From Pullilachnospira_A gallistercoris (GTDB lineage: Bacteria > Bacillota > Clostridia > Lachnospirales > Lachnospiraceae), in the NCBI GenBank assembly GCA_018712125.1, contig DVHM01000079.1, forward strand, positions 1 through 25,864: a stretch of DNA of 25,864 nucleotides, in the 5' to 3' direction. Below, piece by piece: positions 1 to 6,734 of the stretch. Both the position numbers and the translations under genes were made by a program. The notes beneath the pieces were generated by a model. The model had not been told where the DNA came from. It worked only from the letters and a program-made list of their open reading frames with translations, and did not search any database. Every line of letters starts with the position of its first letter. The stretch's first letter is position 1.

Positions 1-422
1 TGTTTCGGGCGCTGTTTTCGGAGAGGAAGCATCTGCTGTCCCTCTACAATGCGGTAAACGAGACGAATTACACCAACGAGGAAGACCTGGAGATCAATAC
101 ACCGGAGAATGTCATTTACCTGAAGATGAAAAATGACATTTCCTTCCTGTTTGGATTTTCCCTGAATCTTTACGAGCATCAGCCTTCTGTGAATCCGAAC
201 ATGCCGTTGCGGGATCTGTTTTATGTGGCGGATCTTCTGCAGAAGATTGTGAAGGATAAGAATCTCTACAGTTCCTGCCTTGTGGGGATCCCCACCCCGA
301 AGTTTGTGATGTTCTATAACGGGACGGACGTACGCGGCCCAGATGGAGATTGCGGAAGCAGTCAACCGGGCGGTGGACGAGTGTATCGCGGAGGGCGTTC
401 TTGGGGACTTTCTGTCGGAGCA

Positions 423-489
423 CAGAGCGGAGGCGGTTGCGATGAGTATTTATGAGTACGACGAAGAGAAACACATGAAGGCGGAGAGG
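423..489 (+). repeat. 67-bp direct repeat, copy 1
   Basis: This copy encodes EAVAMSIYEYDEEKHMKAER in the tail of the broken Rpn-family gene. It matches 585-651 at 65 of 67 bases by eye, with a 162-bp period (54 codons), so both copies are in the same reading frame. Confidence 0.85.
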
Positions 490-584
490 GAAGAACACTA
501 TGCGTTAGGTCTTCAGGACGGCGTACAGAAAGGTCGTTACGAGGCTTTCCTTGAAATGGGGCTTTCGGAGGAGGAGGCCAGGCG

Positions 585-651
585 CAGAGCGGAGGCGGTT
601 GCGATGAATATTTATGAGTATGACGAAGAGAAACACATGAAGGCGGAGAGG
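585..651 (+). repeat. 67-bp direct repeat, copy 2
   Basis: Second copy of the 423-489 repeat, encoding EAVAMNIYEYDEEKHMKAER. The two differences are one Ser-to-Asn change and one silent change. The 95 bases between the copies are not repeated after copy 2. Confidence 0.85.
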
Positions 652-690
652 AAAGCTGCGGAGAAATACAGAGAACTGGCGGATGATTCC

Positions 691-748
691 GAATAAAAGA
701 AAGGCGGATCAGAAGGGCGATTGTGATTGCGCCGCATCTTATCCGCCT
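691..748 (-). terminator. Rho-independent terminator of pncB
   Basis: Read on the minus strand, AGGCGGAT (748-741) pairs with ATCCGCCT (709-702). The 31-nt interval contains a smaller GGCG/CGCC stem. The hairpin is followed by a T-rich run (TTTCTTTTATTC). It lies about 30 bp past the pncB stop and also separates pncB from the convergent decayed gene. Confidence 0.75.
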
Positions 749-777
749 GATCGGTCTTTCCCATATTACAATTTACG

Positions 778-2226
778 TCACATGCTCATCTGATTCAGCA
801 GATCATTTTTCATGTCGTACAGTTTCTTTGAGAGATCTACATACACCTTGGAGGGATTGACAAATCGCTTGTTCTCGTCCCAGAGGGTTTCTTTTTCCTT
901 TGTGCAGATATCCCGGATTTCCATGACGGCGGGGGAGTCGTAAACCCGTTTTCCGCCTTTGATTACCGGGATCAGAAGTTCCCGCATAGTGTAGCTGCCG
1001 CCGGGGAGGGTGGTCTTCTTCCAGGGCTCATTGGGGTCGAAGAGTTTCATATCCTGTTCGGGATCAAAAGTCTCGCCAACCAGACAGATCAGATCGGCCC
1101 GGATTTTGCCGGTCTCCTTGTCATAGATGCGGTAGACGGTCTTGTTGCCGGGATTTGTGACCTTCTCGGTGTTCTCGGAGAGCTTGATCTTGGGGATAAA
1201 CTCGCCCTTGTCGTTTTCGATGGCAGCCAGCTTGTACACGCCGCCGAAGGCGGGGCAGTCCTTGGAGGTAATCAGGTTGGTGCCGACACCCCAGGATGTA
1301 ATGGTGGCGCCCTGAAGCTTCAGGGATTCGATCAGATACTCGTCCAGGTCGTTGGAGGCGGAGATGATGGCGTCGGGGAAACCGGCGTCATCCAGCATTT
1401 TTCGCACTTTCTTGGACAGGTAGGCAAGATCGCCGCTGTCCATGCGGATGCCGTAATTTTTCATCGGGACACCGGAATCCCGCATCTCGGTAAAGACACG
1501 GATGGCGTTGGGAACGCCGGATTTTAAAGTGTCATAGGTATCCACCAGCAGCGTGCAGGCGTTGGGATAGAGTTTCGCGTATTCCTTGAAGGCGGTGTAC
1601 TCGTCAGGGAAACTCATGATCCAGCTGTGAGCATGAGTGCCCAGCACCGGAACATCAAACATCTGGCCTGCAAGCACGTTGGAAGTGCCCTTGCACCCGC
1701 CGATGACTGCGGCTCTGGCCCCGTAGGTTCCGGAGTCCGGTCCCTGGGCCCGGCGCAGGCCGAATTCCATCACGCCGTCTCCCTGTGCGGCGTAGCAGAC
1801 CCGGGCGGCTTTGGTGGCGATAAGGCACTGATGGTTGACAATATTTAAGATCGCTGTCTCCACCAGCTGAGCTTCCATGATCGGAGCGACGACCTTGATC
1901 AGCGGCTCCCTGGGGAAGATCACGGTTCCCTCGGGGATGGCATAGATATCGCCGGAAAAGCGGAAATCCCGCAGGTAGGCGAGAAAGTCCTCGTCAAAAA
2001 TTTTCAGAGATCTCAGGTAGGCGATATCTTCGTCGTCAAACCGAAGTTCTTCGATGTAGGTAATAACCTGCTCCAGTCCGGCGCAGATGGCGTAACCGCC
2101 GTCGGACGGGTTGGAGCGGTAAAAGGCGTCGAACACCACCCGGTCATTTTTGTTGTTCTTAAAATAACCCTGCATCATAGTCATCTCATACAGGTCTGTC
2201 AAAAGTGTCAGTTTCAGCGTGCTCAT
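778..2226 (-). CDS. pncB: Nicotinate phosphoribosyltransferase
   Basis: Converts nicotinate and PRPP, with ATP hydrolysis, to nicotinate mononucleotide (EC 6.3.4.21), the entry step of the Preiss-Handler NAD salvage route in the cytoplasm. The 482-residue product is the usual length for Firmicutes enzymes. Visible family motifs are DLYEMTMMQGYF near the N-terminus, FGLRRAQGPDSG (about 155-166), GTHAHSW (about 196-202, with the His that is phosphorylated in the family) and RMDSGDLAYL. The start at 2226 was chosen because GGCAGGG lies 5 nt upstream. Longer in-frame starts at 2265 and 2295 overlap the -10 and -35 elements of the gene's own promoter and so would not be in the mRNA. It is monocistronic, divergent from the MFS gene, and has its own promoter and terminator. 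Confidence 0.93.
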   Translation of the reverse strand: MSTLKLTLLTDLYEMTMMQGYFKNNKNDRVVFDAFYRSNPSDGGYAICAGLEQVITYIEELRFDDEDIAYLRSLKIFDEDFLAYLRDFRFSGDIYAIPEGTVIFPREPLIKVVAPIMEAQLVETAILNIVNHQCLIATKAARVCYAAQGDGVMEFGLRRAQGPDSGTYGARAAVIGGCKGTSNVLAGQMFDVPVLGTHAHSWIMSFPDEYTAFKEYAKLYPNACTLLVDTYDTLKSGVPNAIRVFTEMRDSGVPMKNYGIRMDSGDLAYLSKKVRKMLDDAGFPDAIISASNDLDEYLIESLKLQGATITSWGVGTNLITSKDCPAFGGVYKLAAIENDKGEFIPKIKLSENTEKVTNPGNKTVYRIYDKETGKIRADLICLVGETFDPEQDMKLFDPNEPWKKTTLPGGSYTMRELLIPVIKGGKRVYDSPAVMEIRDICTKEKETLWDENKRFVNPSKVYVDLSKKLYDMKNDLLNQMSM

Positions 2227-2266
2227 AATATCCCTGCCGCCCCTTTCAAAACCAAGATTTCTCATT

Positions 2267-2295
2267 ATTATAGTGCAAAAGGGCAAAAAATACAA
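2267..2295 (-). promoter_or_regulatory. Sigma-A promoter of pncB
   Basis: On the minus strand TTGTAT (2295-2290), a 17-bp spacer and a perfect TATAAT (2272-2267) are present. The start of transcription would fall near 2260, leaving a leader of about 35 nt before the ATG at 2226. Confidence 0.75.
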
Positions 2296-2329
2296 AGGTT
2301 TTACAAAAAAAGTGCACTTCTTTTACAAA
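2291..2329. promoter_or_regulatory. Phased TACAAA repeats and AAGTGCACTT palindrome in a divergent intergenic region
   Basis: TACAAA occurs at 2291, 2302 and 2324, spacings of 11 and 22 bp (one and two helical turns). The last two are part of TTTTACAAA. Between them lies the perfect 10-bp palindrome AAGTGCACTT (2310-2319). The cluster begins in the -35 of pncB and extends toward the MFS gene, where a regulator of both genes would be expected to bind. The region is AT-rich, so chance is a real alternative. Confidence 0.3.
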
Positions 2330-2417
2330 TATCTGATAAAATATAAGAGCAAGCGTTACGCGGCTCTGAAAGCGGGGACCATGCGGCGCCTGTGAGAAAG
2401 AACAGAGGAGTGAAATT

Positions 2418-3665
2418 ATGAAGTTTAAGCTGACCAAAGACGAGAAAAAATGGGTCATGTACGACGTGGGCAACTCCGCTTTCACGCTGATGATCTCCAC
2501 GATTCTCCCGATTTATTTCAACTACCTGGCAGGCAACGCGGGCCTTTCCGAGGTTTCCTATCTGGCTTACTGGGGATACGCGGCCTCCATCACGACACTG
2601 ATTGTGGCGGTGCTGGGACCGGTGCTGGGAACCCTGGCGGACACGAAAGGGTTCAAGAAGCCGATTTTTGTGGCTTTCATCGCCGTGGGCGTTGTGGGCT
2701 GTATTGGCATGGGCTTTACCTCCAGCTGGCTGGTATTTCTGATTATCTTTATTCTGGCAAAGGTGGGATATTCCGGAAGCCTGATTTTCTACGATTCCAT
2801 GCTTCCCGATATCACGACGGAGAAACGGATGGACGATGTGTCCTCCCAGGGATATGCCTGGGGATACATAGGAAGCTGCGTGCCGTTTCTGGCCTCTTTG
2901 GTGCTGGTGCTGATGTATGACAAAATCGGTATTACCATGAATGTGGCCATGACCATCGCTTTTGTGATTATCGCCGTGTGGTGGGTAGGCATGACGATTC
3001 CCCTTCTTCGCATTTATCAGCAGAAGCACTATGTGGAACGGCAGCCCAATGCCTTCAAGGAGAGCTTTCTGCGGATCGGCAGAACCCTGCGGGATGTGAA
3101 AAAACATAAGAAAATTTTCCTGTTCCTGTTAGCGTTCTTCTTCTATATCGACGGTGTCTACACGATCATTGACATGGCTACGGCCTACGGATCGGCGCTG
3201 GGACTTGACACTACCGGACTTCTGCTGGCCCTTCTGGTAACCCAGATTGTAGCGTTCCCCTTCGCGATTCTGTTTGGACGTCTGGCCAGCAAGTATGCCA
3301 CCGAGAAACTGATCATCGTCTGCATCTTCGCTTACCTTGGCATTGCCATCTTCGCCATCTTTCTGGCGCATCAGTGGCAGTTCTGGGTGCTGGCGGTGTG
3401 CGTCGGCATGTTCCAGGGCGGTATTCAGGCGCTGTCCCGGTCCTACTTTACGAAGATTATTCCGCCGGAGCAGACAGGCGAGTACTTTGGCCTTCTGGAT
3501 ATCTGCGGTAAGGGTGCGTCCTTCGTGGGAACTACCCTGGTGGGCGTTGTATCACAGATTTCCGGCGATATCAATACCGGCGTGGGCGCTATCGCGGTGC
3601 TGTTTGTGATTGGCATTTTCTTCTTCCTGAAGACGACGAAAGTCAAGGGCGAAGAAGCGAGATAA
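2418..3665 (+). CDS. MFS transporter, UMF1 (Atg22-like) family
   Basis: Polytopic inner-membrane transporter of 415 residues with about 12 hydrophobic segments. The N-terminal signature KWVMYDVGNSAFTLMISTIL and the later LIFYDSMLPDI and GYAWGYIGS motifs are typical of the UMF1 family, the bacterial relatives of the Atg22 vacuolar exporter. The substrate is not known for this family in bacteria; amino-acid or metabolite export would be a guess. ATG at 2418 is preceded by GAGGAG about 8 nt upstream. It is divergent from pncB with a 191-bp intergenic region, so shared control, and possibly a link to nicotinate or its metabolites, is conceivable but not shown. No clear terminator was seen after it. 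Confidence 0.85.
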   Translation: MKFKLTKDEKKWVMYDVGNSAFTLMISTILPIYFNYLAGNAGLSEVSYLAYWGYAASITTLIVAVLGPVLGTLADTKGFKKPIFVAFIAVGVVGCIGMGFTSSWLVFLIIFILAKVGYSGSLIFYDSMLPDITTEKRMDDVSSQGYAWGYIGSCVPFLASLVLVLMYDKIGITMNVAMTIAFVIIAVWWVGMTIPLLRIYQQKHYVERQPNAFKESFLRIGRTLRDVKKHKKIFLFLLAFFFYIDGVYTIIDMATAYGSALGLDTTGLLLALLVTQIVAFPFAILFGRLASKYATEKLIIVCIFAYLGIAIFAIFLAHQWQFWVLAVCVGMFQGGIQALSRSYFTKIIPPEQTGEYFGLLDICGKGASFVGTTLVGVVSQISGDINTGVGAIAVLFVIGIFFFLKTTKVKGEEAR

Positions 3666-3666
3666 T

Positions 3667-3695
3667 TTGACCGAACCGGATCCGGATGTTATGAT
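3667..3695 (+). promoter_or_regulatory. Sigma-A promoter of the 521-residue membrane protein gene
   Basis: TTGACC (3667-3672), a 17-bp spacer and TATGAT (3690-3695) make a near-consensus promoter starting just after the MFS stop codon. The predicted start of transcription is near 3702. Confidence 0.7.
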
Positions 3696-3699
3696 AGAG

Positions 3700-3715
3700 G
3701 CCAGTATAAACTGGC
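3700..3715. promoter_or_regulatory. Perfect inverted repeat at the transcription start, possible operator
   Basis: GCCAGT, a 4-nt centre ATAA, then ACTGGC. The palindrome sits 4 bp after the -10 element and covers the expected +1, a classical repressor position. It could also act as a short 5' hairpin in the mRNA just before the AAGGAG ribosome binding site. Confidence 0.45.
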
Positions 3716-3731
3716 AAAGGAGATAAAAAGC

Positions 3732-5297
3732 ATGAAGCCGGATCAGGAATTTGTGGAAACTGCACAGCATTTTTCAGAGGAAGCAGTGAGTCTGTACGGA
3801 AAATCCCGGACGGGCTTGCTGCTTTATCGCGTTATTGTAATTCTTTCGGGGCTTTTCTTTATCGGATTGATTCTCTGGGATGGATTCGGGAATACGGGGA
3901 AGGACAGCCATCAGATGATGCTTCTTCTGACCTTCCTGACACTTGCCCTCGGACTGCTGCTTTTTCATACGGGAATGGAGTATGGCAGGATGTACCGGGC
4001 CATCGCGCGATCGCCCCGGGTACTGTACGATTACTGCGCCCGGTGGAACGCGCGGCTGAAAAAGCCGAGGCAGAAGACGACCCGGCTGTTTCTCATGGCA
4101 AAGTGCGCTATTCTCGAGGGACGGCTGGCCGAGGCCGGAAACGCCTTAAACAGCCTGGACTACTACAGCATTCCGGTGGAAAATCAGGCGGCATATCATC
4201 TGCTCTGGGCGGTTATCGACCGGTTGGACGGCAAAGAGGAGGACTTCAGCCACAATGTGGAGGTGTACCGGCAGATGCTCGCCTCGGCCGGCAGGAAGAT
4301 TCCCCGGGGCGAACAGCGCCTGCAGACGCTGCGCGGAGGATCGGAGGAACAGATCCGGCAGCTGGCGGACGTGAGGGAAGATCTTTGGATGAGCAAAAGA
4401 AATCTCCTGCGGGTGGGACGGTTGCTTCTGACCATATCCCTGCTGTGCCTGTTCTTTCTTGGAGAGGGGCTTTTACCTCAGGGGATGGAGTACCGCACCT
4501 GGTTTACCGTGTGGGGATGCATTTTCCTGGAGGTGGCTGTTGTCATTTTTGCCATTCTCTTCATCAGTTCCCAGGACCAGCTCAACCGCAGTGTGGGAAG
4601 GCGGAGGGGACTGTTTCTCGGCGCCTTTATCGCAGTGCTGGTGGTGGGTCTGTTCTTTTTCGCGGTGTGGGATCTGCTGGGACTTTTCTATCTGAAATCG
4701 GAGGAAAAGCTGGCAGACGGCAACCTGCTGGTGCGGGAAGATCATTTTCTGGATCCGGTAACATACAGTGTCTATGAGCCTACAGGGCTGATTTTCCGCA
4801 GATATCTGTACACCTCGGATGAGGATGGAAACCGGCTGACCTACAGCTGGAGCACGGACGCCGGGGATTCGTCATCGGAGACGGACAGCTACGACTCGTC
4901 AGGCGGATGGGGCGCTACGGATCAGGAGAAGCGGGAACTCTACGAGAACATTTACGACACGCAGCTTGCGGCGGAGTATCCGGGAGGACTGGAGATGTCC
5001 TATTCCGCCAAGGGGGAGCTTTACGCCTACGCGGGGGATTCCTACAGCACGCAGTTCCAGGGGAACGCGGTTACGGCCCGGATCCGTCTGGTCTATGACC
5101 GGGAGTCGGAAAACGGCGCGTGTTATGAGGTGGTCCGCTACGAGGATCACTATGACGCCGACGGAAACCGGCTGGACAACACTTCCATTCAGGATATCTA
5201 CGCGGTGGTCAAGAGCACTGGAGAGGTCATTCCCAGCGGCAGGACCGGATGGGCGGATGTGGGAAATGAGGAATACCGCCGGGCCACCGGGGAATGA
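3732..5297 (+). CDS. Unrecognised membrane protein with TPR-like cytoplasmic part and exported C-terminal domain
   Basis: I do not recognise a named family for this 521-residue protein. Hydrophobic segments lie at about 30-50 and 61-80, then a soluble stretch of about 145 residues, then segments at about 230-248, 257-279 and 293-316. The soluble stretch includes AKCAILEGRLAEAGNALNSL (124-143), which resembles a tetratricopeptide helix pair. After the last membrane segment comes a hydrophilic C-terminal part of about 200 residues, rich in Ser, Asp, Tyr and Gly around 375-395. With five segments the C-terminus would be on the opposite face from the TPR-like part; the likely arrangement is TPR inside and C-terminal domain outside. 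The start at 3732 follows AAAGGAGA. It has its own promoter and a weak terminator, so it is probably monocistronic. A sensing or cell-envelope role is only a guess. Confidence 0.75.
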   Translation: MKPDQEFVETAQHFSEEAVSLYGKSRTGLLLYRVIVILSGLFFIGLILWDGFGNTGKDSHQMMLLLTFLTLALGLLLFHTGMEYGRMYRAIARSPRVLYDYCARWNARLKKPRQKTTRLFLMAKCAILEGRLAEAGNALNSLDYYSIPVENQAAYHLLWAVIDRLDGKEEDFSHNVEVYRQMLASAGRKIPRGEQRLQTLRGGSEEQIRQLADVREDLWMSKRNLLRVGRLLLTISLLCLFFLGEGLLPQGMEYRTWFTVWGCIFLEVAVVIFAILFISSQDQLNRSVGRRRGLFLGAFIAVLVVGLFFFAVWDLLGLFYLKSEEKLADGNLLVREDHFLDPVTYSVYEPTGLIFRRYLYTSDEDGNRLTYSWSTDAGDSSSETDSYDSSGGWGATDQEKRELYENIYDTQLAAEYPGGLEMSYSAKGELYAYAGDSYSTQFQGNAVTARIRLVYDRESENGACYEVVRYEDHYDADGNRLDNTSIQDIYAVVKSTGEVIPSGRTGWADVGNEEYRRATGE

Positions 5298-5323
5298 GGT
5301 AAAGAAGAACCGGGACGTGAGAA

Positions 5324-5346
5324 TGCCCGGAAAACGGCAGTTTTTT
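5324..5346 (+). terminator. Weak candidate terminator after the 521-residue membrane protein gene
   Basis: TGCC (5324-5327) plus G5329 pairs with CGGCA (5335-5339) around a GAAAA loop, with one bulged C, then TTTTTT from 5341. The stem is short. An overlapping CCGGG/CCCGG stem at 5310-5330 is an alternative fold. Confidence 0.45.
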
Positions 5347-5347
5347 G

Positions 5348-5376
5348 TTGCTTAAGCGTGGCGGATTTGGTAGAAT
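5348..5376 (+). promoter_or_regulatory. Sigma-A promoter of the DUF4190 gene
   Basis: TTGCTT (5348-5353), 17-bp spacer, TAGAAT (5371-5376) preceded by TGG, giving an extended -10. The same TGGTAGAAT string recurs at two other promoters in the window. Confidence 0.6.
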
Positions 5377-5426
5377 GAGAACATCCGTAAGATCTTGAAA
5401 TTTGATTAGGGAAGGAAAGGAAAACG

Positions 5427-6170
5427 ATGAGCGACGAGCAGAATATTTTTGAGGAAGAGACAAACACATCCGGGCAGCCGCAGAGCGGCGGAGCGATGAA
5501 TGCAGACCAGAGCGCGGCTGCGGGACAGAATGCGGATGCCGGTCAGAGCACTGACACGGAGCGGAATGCCGGCACAGCGCAGAACGCTGCAGGAGCCGGT
5601 CAGAGCGCGGATGGAAGCTGGCAGCAGAATGCCGGCGGAGACCAGAGTGGAAACTGGTATCAGCAGCAGGGGGCCAGCTACAGCGGTCAGTATCAGAGCC
5701 AGAACCAGCAGTACAGCGGCCAGTATCAGAATCAGGGGCAGCAGTACGGCGGCCAGTACCAGAATCAGCAGTATTACAATCCGTATCAGAATACTGCGGG
5801 CAGAAAGAAGCAGGGGCAGGGATTTGGCATCGCTTCCCTGGTGCTCGGTATCCTCGCGCTGGTGCTGTTCTGTACCTGTATCAACGTATTTTTCGGGATT
5901 CTGTCCCTGATCTTCGGTATCATTCAGATTGTGCGCTATGAGAAGAAAGGGCTGGCCATCGGCGGTATTGTGACCAGTGTGATCTCCGTTATTCTGATGT
6001 TCATCTGCTGGGGCATGCTTCTGACCAGTGACGAGTTTATCCGCACGCTGCAGGATGAACTCCGGTACTATGAGCAGTATGATCTGGACGATGAGATGGA
6101 CCGCTTTCTGGATGACGAGTATCTGAATTATAACTATGAGGATGAGATCATGGATCATCACACACTGTAA
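5427..6170 (+). CDS. DUF4190 domain membrane protein with Gln/Tyr/Gly/Asn-rich N-terminal tail
   Basis: This 247-residue protein has three parts. Residues 1-125 are low-complexity and hydrophilic, dominated by Gln, Asn, Gly, Ala and Tyr, and include three copies of an 11-residue unit (YSGQYQSQNQQ and variants) at about 85-117. Residues about 133-200 are the DUF4190 module: GIASLVLGILALVLF, then GILSLIFGIIQIVRYEKKGL and a final hydrophobic segment (about 176-199). Residues 201-247 form an acidic, Tyr-rich tail. DUF4190 proteins are small integral membrane proteins without an established function. The start at 5427 follows AAAGGA. The gene is flanked by its own promoter and the ileS leader promoter, so it appears to be a single-gene unit. 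The repetitive tail resembles prion-like or phase-separating sequences; that is inference. Confidence 0.82.
   Translation: MSDEQNIFEEETNTSGQPQSGGAMNADQSAAAGQNADAGQSTDTERNAGTAQNAAGAGQSADGSWQQNAGGDQSGNWYQQQGASYSGQYQSQNQQYSGQYQNQGQQYGGQYQNQQYYNPYQNTAGRKKQGQGFGIASLVLGILALVLFCTCINVFFGILSLIFGIIQIVRYEKKGLAIGGIVTSVISVILMFICWGMLLTSDEFIRTLQDELRYYEQYDLDDEMDRFLDDEYLNYNYEDEIMDHHTL
5679..5777 (+). repeat. Three 33-bp coding repeats
   Basis: Three successive 33-bp units (5679-5711, 5712-5744, 5745-5777) encode YSGQYQSQNQQ, YSGQYQNQGQQ and YGGQYQNQQYY. The third is partly diverged. Such in-frame repeats can change copy number by slippage. Confidence 0.75.
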
Positions 6171-6188
6171 GCGCCGGCATCCGGGCAC

Positions 6189-6202
6189 GGTATACAAAGG
6201 GA
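6189..6202 (+). promoter_or_regulatory. GGTRTACAAAGGGA motif upstream of the ileS promoter
   Basis: GGTATACAAAGGGA lies 6 bp before the -35 of the ileS leader promoter. It matches 13 of 14 bases of 21435-21448 in the ispE leader, where an inverted near-copy also occurs. It contains the GTATAC palindrome. A shared regulator site is possible but untested. Confidence 0.35.
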
Positions 6203-6208
6203 TTTTTC

Positions 6209-6238
6209 TTGACAAACACAGCGGATTGAAAGTATAAT
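6209..6238 (+). promoter_or_regulatory. Sigma-A promoter of the ileS T-box leader
   Basis: Consensus TTGACA (6209-6214), 18-bp spacer and consensus TATAAT (6233-6238). Transcription should begin near 6245, just upstream of the T-box Stem I. Confidence 0.85.
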
Positions 6239-6244
6239 TTCTGC

Positions 6245-6520
6245 GGACAATGTAAATGCATTGAGGAAGACAGTACGCAGAAAGGCGAACACACAGCGAG
6301 CCGGGGATGGTGGAAGCCGGCGTGGAGGGCATTCTGCGGAAGATCACTTCTTAGCAGCGGACTGAACGGACGGCGCCGGAGGGCGCGTCTCAGTAGGAAC
6401 GACGTATTTCTCCGCGTTAAGGAGGCATGCGCACGGAAGCTATGGTAAGGCTTTTCTGCGCAGCGTAATAGGTGGTTACACGAATCTTGAGGCTTTCGTC
6501 CTATGCGGCGGGGGCCTTTT
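6245..6520 (+). promoter_or_regulatory. T-box riboswitch leader, isoleucine specifier AUC
   Basis: Transcription attenuator that reads the charging state of tRNA-Ile. Stem I features are AGTA near 6270, the GATGGTGG distal loop near 6306 and the specifier loop AAGATCACTTC with codon ATC at 6343-6345 followed by A. A later stem pairs GCGCA with TGCGC ahead of the T-box proper, AATAGGTGGTTACACG (6467-6482), whose TGGT (6473-6476) is expected to pair with the uncharged tRNA acceptor end. In the antiterminator, ATAGG (6468-6472) pairs with CCTAT (6501-6505), and ACGAA pairs with TTCGT inside. The competing terminator is listed separately. Codon, T-box and downstream gene agree on isoleucine. Confidence 0.93.
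6490..6520 (+). terminator. T-box intrinsic terminator
   Basis: AGGCTTTCGTC (6490-6500), a 6-nt loop CTATGC, then GGCGGGGGCCT (6507-6517) gives an 11-bp stem with four G-U pairs, followed by TTTT. Its left arm overlaps the 3' strand of the antiterminator (6494-6505), so the two folds exclude each other, as T-box regulation requires. Confidence 0.8.
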
Positions 6521-6675
6521 GTATTTCATGGGAAACTGCGTTCCTATGAAATACAAAGCTCCGCAGGATGCGCACTCGCGCGAAGCAGTAATATGTCGCT
6601 AAAGCGACCGCGCTCGGCGCGAGAGTTCCGCAAGCGGAACTCCTTGTTCCCATCATTGGGAAGAACCGTTCCGGT
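6517..6675 (+). repeat. Multi-hairpin element between the T-box terminator and ileS
   Basis: No gene is seen here. The stretch folds into a row of hairpins. An 18-bp stem (6517-6534 with 6541-6558, two G-U pairs, loop ACTGCG) comes first. A 7-bp stem CTCGCGC/GCGCGAG (6575-6581 with 6617-6623) encloses GTCGC-TAAA-GCGAC (6595-6608). Next are a 9-bp stem GAGTTCCGC/GCGGAACTC (6623-6642), TTCCCA-TCAT-TGGGAA (6647-6662) and ACCG/CGGT (6665-6675). It accounts for most of the roughly 215 nt between the T-box terminator and the ileS start, where T-box leaders usually have far less. It may be an inserted repeat element or a second regulatory domain of the leader. Confidence 0.6.
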
Positions 6676-6734
6676 GGCGCAAAAAGTTCTGTGAGCCGCC
6701 AAGTCGATACATGATCAGGAAAGGAAAATGAGAA

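Larger units (their letters stand above)
1..696 (+). pseudogene. Rpn/PD-(D/E)XK nuclease family putative transposase, degraded
   Basis: The first frame (from base 3, beginning outside the window) reads FRALFSERKHLLSLYNAVNE and continues through SLNLYEHQPSVNPNMPLRDL to KFVMFYNGTDV near 330. This is the conserved N-terminal half of the Rpn recombination-promoting nuclease/putative transposase family common in Lachnospiraceae. After about 330 the frame turns to nonsense and stops at 455. The family's C-terminal part (EIAEAVNRAVDECIAEGVL, then an acidic Glu/Lys-rich tail) resumes at 343 in another reading frame and ends at 696. The central segment that should join the two halves is missing, so the gene carries an internal deletion plus frameshift and is very unlikely to be functional. 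The tail holds a 67-bp direct repeat listed separately. Family assignment is from recognised sequence similarity; the 5' end is outside the window. Confidence 0.75.

Noticed and set aside
2291..2329. NiaR (niacin repressor) operator upstream of pncB
   Set aside because: The repeats are suggestive, but I could not match them to a NiaR site from memory and no niaR gene is in the window, so no regulator is named.
5679..5777. CRISPR-like repeats
   Set aside because: The three units are directly adjacent, coding, and lack spacers.
6503..6694. A 63-codon frame in the ileS leader
   Set aside because: It runs through the T-box terminator and the hairpin element, whose palindromes explain its content; no ribosome binding site and no protein-like pattern.
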